The notes under the pieces are model-generated. The model searched no databases. It was not told the origin of the DNA and saw nothing but the letters and a program-made list of their open reading frames with translations. Shown in pieces: positions 60,801 to 64,000 of a stretch of DNA of 64,000 nt. The stretch covers positions 2,232,001-2,296,000 of the forward strand of contig CP065001.1 in assembly GCA_016700155.1 (NCBI GenBank), read 5' to 3'. Each line of letters opens with the position of its first letter. Position 1 is the stretch's first letter. The position numbers and the translations under genes were made by a program. This DNA comes from Ignavibacteriales bacterium (GTDB lineage Bacteria > Bacteroidota > Ignavibacteria > Ignavibacteriales > Ignavibacteriaceae).

Positions 60801-62168
60801 ACCAATAGTGTGAATAACAATTGCTGCCAGAAGCCCTATCAGCATTGGCTCAACCAGTGATAATGTTGATTCTTCAGGAAATTTATCCTGAAGTATCAGC
60901 CATAATATGCTTGATGAAACCGCTGCTATCATTTCAATAACCATCATACTGCTGCTTATTTTAAGCTTTGGATAGTAAGAACTAATTACACCAATTAATA
61001 TTCCGGGTATACAAAGAGAACCCAACGTGTACCAGATTTGTATTACCGAAGAAATCACATTTGAAAGAATGAATGCGATTATTGATGAAATAATTAATCC
61101 GATTATTGTAAAGTATCTGAGTTCAAGCTCGGACTTTTCATGTGTGAATTGAAAAATAAAATCCCTGCCGATTGTTGTTCCGCTTAAAAATAAAAAACTA
61201 TTCAGCGTTGAAATTATCGTTGCAAAGAGAGCAGCATAAAATAATCCTTTCAACCCCGGAGAAAGAATTTTTTCTGCCAGCATTGGATAAGCAAGCATCG
61301 GTTGATCAAGATCAAGGATTATTGCTTTCGCATACAAACCCGAAGTTGTAGTCAGTAAATCGAAGAGAGCAAAGAAAATGATTGATATTAAAATTCCTTT
61401 TGAAGCAATCTTTCCTGTTTTAGCTGCATAACATCTTTGGTGAAAACCTGGATCAGCAAACGTCCACAAAGCAATTAAGAACCACACGATCATAACAAAC
61501 GGAGGCAAGTCGCCCGAAGCTGTTAAATGCCCTTCAGGAACATTTGATTTGATGAATGATAATCCGCCGTAATCTGTGAGTGCGACAAAAAATAATACGC
61601 CGAACCCGATAAACATTACGAAGAATTGCATTACATCAGTGTAAACAGTCGATTTAAAGCCTCCGAATATTATATATGATAACGACAGGATTAGACTTAT
61701 CAGCAGGCAAAATTCTAAACTGATCCCTGTAACTAATGACAATAAACTTGAAACCATTAACAGGTAAGGTGCCGGTGAAACAAGAATGAAAACAATCACC
61801 GCTGAGATCAATCCAACGGCATTTCCATACTCAGCACGCAGTTTATCGGGAATAGTAAAGAGTGAAGCTTCCCGGATTTTTTTTGCAAACAGCAGAGCAA
61901 ACAGAAATGCGAAAATATAATATGGCAATCCCTGGGTTACCCAGCTTACAATTCCATACCTGTAAGTAAACTCTCCTACTCCAAGTATACCGCCATACCA
62001 CGTTGACACATTAACTAATACAAATAAAAATAATCCCAGGTTACGGTTTGAAAGGAGATATGTTTCAGCGTTTGATGATACGCTTCTTGACGCAGCAAAC
62101 CCAATGATGAGCAGAGATATAAAGAATACCGCAATTAATATTAAATCAATGCTGCTGAAAGAGACCAT
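60768..62168 (-). CDS. Sodium:solute symporter, candidate thiamine transporter
   Basis: A 466-residue transporter of the sodium:solute symporter (SSS) family, with 13 helices. Family features include SNRNLGLFLFVLVNVSTWYGGI, the sodium-site helix 5-6 region SLSYIIFGGFKSTVYTDVMQF (one residue trimmed) and WFLIALWTFADPGFHQRC. It overlaps the thiamine pyrophosphokinase gene by 23 bases, and a TonB-dependent receptor lies upstream, so the three are one operon. A related SSS protein, ThiV, has been proposed as a thiamine transporter in other bacteria and archaea, which supports this reading but does not prove it; a pantothenate- or proline-type substrate is possible. The C-terminus overlaps the Alx gene end. 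Confidence 0.88.
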   Translation of the reverse strand: MVSFSSIDLILIAVFFISLLIIGFAASRSVSSNAETYLLSNRNLGLFLFVLVNVSTWYGGILGVGEFTYRYGIVSWVTQGLPYYIFAFLFALLFAKKIREASLFTIPDKLRAEYGNAVGLISAVIVFILVSPAPYLLMVSSLLSLVTGISLEFCLLISLILSLSYIIFGGFKSTVYTDVMQFFVMFIGFGVLFFVALTDYGGLSFIKSNVPEGHLTASGDLPPFVMIVWFLIALWTFADPGFHQRCYAAKTGKIASKGILISIIFFALFDLLTTTSGLYAKAIILDLDQPMLAYPMLAEKILSPGLKGLFYAALFATIISTLNSFLFLSGTTIGRDFIFQFTHEKSELELRYFTIIGLIISSIIAFILSNVISSVIQIWYTLGSLCIPGILIGVISSYYPKLKISSSMMVIEMIAAVSSSILWLILQDKFPEESTLSLVEPMLIGLLAAIVIHTIGLTSRFFLNKK

Positions 62169-62808
62169 ATCTTTTCATCACATTAAAATCTCTGATCATA
62201 AAAATAATACCTTTTTTAACATTTAAGGTAATCTCATTCCCCAATGCTAGATTACTAGTACCATCCCTGATTCCAAATGGTAAGTTCTCATTATTCAATG
62301 AATACTTCAATCCTTTTGTTGTAATTTTTGTTTTGGGGTCGATACCGTACAATGAAATGATCTCTTTACTTTTTGTGATGAATGTTGCCGATCCGGTGAC
62401 AGGCTGAAGAACAGAATTTTCAGCGATGATCGTAATTTTTATTTTATTGTAGAATTTTAAAACAATTCCAAGATTGCAGAATGTATGATCAAGTCTGTCC
62501 CCCGTCACACCAAGCAGGATTACTTCATTTATCTTTTTACTTATCAGGTGCTTCAGACACTTTTCAACATCGGTGTCATTCTGCCTTTTAAGTCTGATAA
62601 TCCTGGATTTACCCTTGAAATACCTCAGTGTTTTACTGCTGATAGAATCAAGGTCACCTATTATAATATCCGGTTTTAGTTTAAGTGATAATGCTTTATT
62701 TGCTCCACCGTCTGCACAGATCAATTTATTATACCCGATGTTATTCAAATAACTGATAACAGATTTTGCAGGAGGATTTCCATTAGCGAGTACTAAATAT
62801 TTATTCAT
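62146..62808 (-). CDS. thiN: Thiamine pyrophosphokinase
   Basis: A 220-residue thiamine pyrophosphokinase that makes thiamine diphosphate from thiamine and ATP. Catalytic-site stretches are YNKLICADGGANKAL, KPDIIIGDLDSISSKTL, QNDTDVEKCLKHL and LLGVTGDRLDHTFCNL, followed by the C-terminal thiamine-binding beta domain. Length is normal. The 21-base gap to the receptor gene upstream leaves no room for a TPP riboswitch there; any such element would be upstream of the receptor, beyond the window. It is translationally tied to the symporter gene downstream by a 23-base overlap. Confidence 0.94.
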   Translation of the reverse strand: MNKYLVLANGNPPAKSVISYLNNIGYNKLICADGGANKALSLKLKPDIIIGDLDSISSKTLRYFKGKSRIIRLKRQNDTDVEKCLKHLISKKINEVILLGVTGDRLDHTFCNLGIVLKFYNKIKITIIAENSVLQPVTGSATFITKSKEIISLYGIDPKTKITTKGLKYSLNNENLPFGIRDGTSNLALGNEITLNVKKGIIFMIRDFNVMKRYGLFQQH

Positions 62809-62829
62809 CTTGAAATATCCCTCTGAATT

Positions 62830-64000
62830 CTAAAGACTTATCTGTATACCGCCGATAAAGTTTCTCTCTGCAGCGGGAAAAAATTCCTTACCAATTGCAT
62901 TTGATGAATACAATACATCCATAACATTATTTACCTGAAGAAATATTTTTGATGAACTGAGTGAGTTAAAAAATCTGAAGCTATGCGAAACAAAAACGTT
63001 TACTACAAAGTAAGAATCGTTTACATTGTCCTTATAGTCAACAAGATCAGGGTAGACCACAAGATATTCAGTCAGGTTTTCATCATAATTATCCGAATAA
63101 AAATCGCCGACGTATTTAGCGTCTATTCTTAAAAGGTAATCATCGTATTCCAGAAGCAATCCGAGGTTAGCAAGATAATCAGGAAAGCCGCTTATACGGT
63201 TATTATTTAAATCAATGAAATCAGTTGAACTAAAAAAATCTTTTCCGTCTTTTATCCTGTTCAGGCTATAGGTTGTATTACCAAACAGGGTGACATTTTT
63301 ATTTGCTTTATAAAGCAGAGATACCTCAATCCCCCGGTGTTCTGATTGTTCAACGTTACCTGTAACTGGTTGACCGAACCTATCCAACTGTCCGTTCTTG
63401 ATTATTTCATTTTCAAAAAGCATAAGAAAAATGTTAACGGACAAATTATATTTTGAAGTAGATATGCTTCCTCCGATTTCAAAATCGTTCATTGTTTCAG
63501 GTTTGACTAAAGGTGAGTTGTAATCAAATGAAATAATATTTCCGGCTGTATCTACAGTTGATTCGAACTGGGGCAGCGCGCCTCCGCTTGATTCAGCCGC
63601 ATCATAATAATTTTTCAATCTTGGTTCACGGGTTACACGCGCAAAAGAAAAATATAACTGTCTTGTATCATCCACCCTGTAATTGATTCCGAACCGTGGA
63701 TTGATAAATACGTCACTAATGGAAAATTTATTACCAACATATCTCTCATTTTCTATTCTGTATTTATGATATGCAACCTGAACTTCACCTAACAGATTTA
63801 ATTTTTCGTTTATAACATAGTTCTCATTAATAAACCCGTTAATTATATCTTTGCCTCCGTTATAAAAATAATACCGATAATCCTTAGTCAATCCGGCTGG
63901 AAGGTTCTCTCCATAATTTATAGAACCCCAATGATCTGATTTATGCAGTCTTACTTCGCCTCCGAAAATTAGTTCACCATTTCTGTGTTTATAGTTTACG
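62830..64000 (-). CDS. TonB-dependent receptor, C-terminal part
   Basis: The frame is open from 62830 to the window edge and continues upstream of it; about 389 residues are visible, all in the beta-barrel half of a TonB-dependent outer-membrane receptor. Alternating amphipathic strands, a PETMNDFEIGGSIS strand after the long loop, EQSEHRGIEVSLLYKANKN and the terminal strand with a final aromatic-rich GIQISL are typical. The plug domain and signal peptide are outside. The ORF caller's first Met is a TTG in the barrel and is not a real start. It is followed by thiN and the SSS symporter, so thiamine or a derivative is the likely cargo. This is inference from gene order. Confidence 0.88.
   Translation of the reverse strand, partial: VNYKHRNGELIFGGEVRLHKSDHWGSINYGENLPAGLTKDYRYYFYNGGKDIINGFINENYVINEKLNLLGEVQVAYHKYRIENERYVGNKFSISDVFINPRFGINYRVDDTRQLYFSFARVTREPRLKNYYDAAESSGGALPQFESTVDTAGNIISFDYNSPLVKPETMNDFEIGGSISTSKYNLSVNIFLMLFENEIIKNGQLDRFGQPVTGNVEQSEHRGIEVSLLYKANKNVTLFGNTTYSLNRIKDGKDFFSSTDFIDLNNNRISGFPDYLANLGLLLEYDDYLLRIDAKYVGDFYSDNYDENLTEYLVVYPDLVDYKDNVNDSYFVVNVFVSHSFRFFNSLSSSKIFLQVNNVMDVLYSSNAIGKEFFPAAERNFIGGIQISL

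Noticed and set aside
62809..62829. TPP riboswitch directly before thiN
   Set aside because: The gap is only 21 bases; any such element must lie upstream of the receptor, outside the window.

Overview
The window is AT-rich bacterial chromosome, densely coded on both strands, with about 60 protein genes, two serine tRNA genes and no rRNA, prophage or CRISPR array. It most resembles the Ignavibacteria (Bacteroidota/Chlorobi group). The secreted beta-propeller protein at 32-34.6 kb ends in a type IX secretion sorting tail with the NFPNPFNPST motif common in that class. A bacillithiol enzyme (BshC), a TonB-dependent receptor and a BamA-like barrel point to a diderm of that lineage. TTG and GTG starts are frequent, and many starts have a clear GGAG-type ribosome binding site. 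The taxonomic call is inference from gene content, not from a marker-gene search.

Layout. 0-10 kb: end of an M15 peptidase, a PAS histidine kinase, an exported CBM20-like/esterase protein, DUF480, DUF502 and DUF1579 proteins, malic enzyme, a queuosine-precursor-type transporter and a DUF6600 exported protein. 10-13.5 kb: three overlapping genes (radical SAM/SPASM, flippase-like membrane protein, family 2 glycosyltransferase) that look like one unassigned envelope pathway. 13.7-22.8 kb: bshC, a sugar-ABC ATPase, aroA, a SpoU methyltransferase, a HicB-like small protein, deoC, folD, then an IS200-like/RAYT transposase inside nested inverted palindromes, an orphan DNA methyltransferase and a YmdB-type phosphodiesterase. 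22.9-31.6 kb: a DnaQ-UvrC-like fusion nuclease, MATE, HEAT, ZIP and TerC proteins, a beta-CASP nuclease and a DUF4920/PepSY pair, with the two tRNA-Ser genes among them.

32-50 kb: the type IX substrate, then two long minus-strand runs. One holds comEC, a phosphoglycerate-mutase-like enzyme, dtd, prmC, a PEGA protein, a PQQ-propeller lipoprotein and a large protease/propeller/outer-membrane-barrel protein. The other holds type 2 IPP isomerase, a polyprenyl synthase, HPr, enzyme I and a phosphoglucose/phosphomannose isomerase. 50-58 kb: a PabB-PabC fusion, an SLC45-like sugar porter, a VapBC module and a two-gene sugar ABC importer whose binding protein and MalF-type permease are one polypeptide; its likely ATPase may be the one at 15-16 kb. 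57.6-64 kb: smpB-tyrS-arginine decarboxylase-terC on plus, facing a TonB receptor-thiamine pyrophosphokinase-sodium symporter operon on minus that is probably for thiamine salvage.

Most genes are housekeeping. The items most worth a second look are the binding-protein/permease fusion, the protease/propeller/barrel protein, the transposase with its nested palindromes, the candidate thiamine operon and the radical SAM/flippase/glycosyltransferase cluster. I did not find a clear-cut new defence system. Every functional name rests on reading motifs and family resemblance, without database searches.
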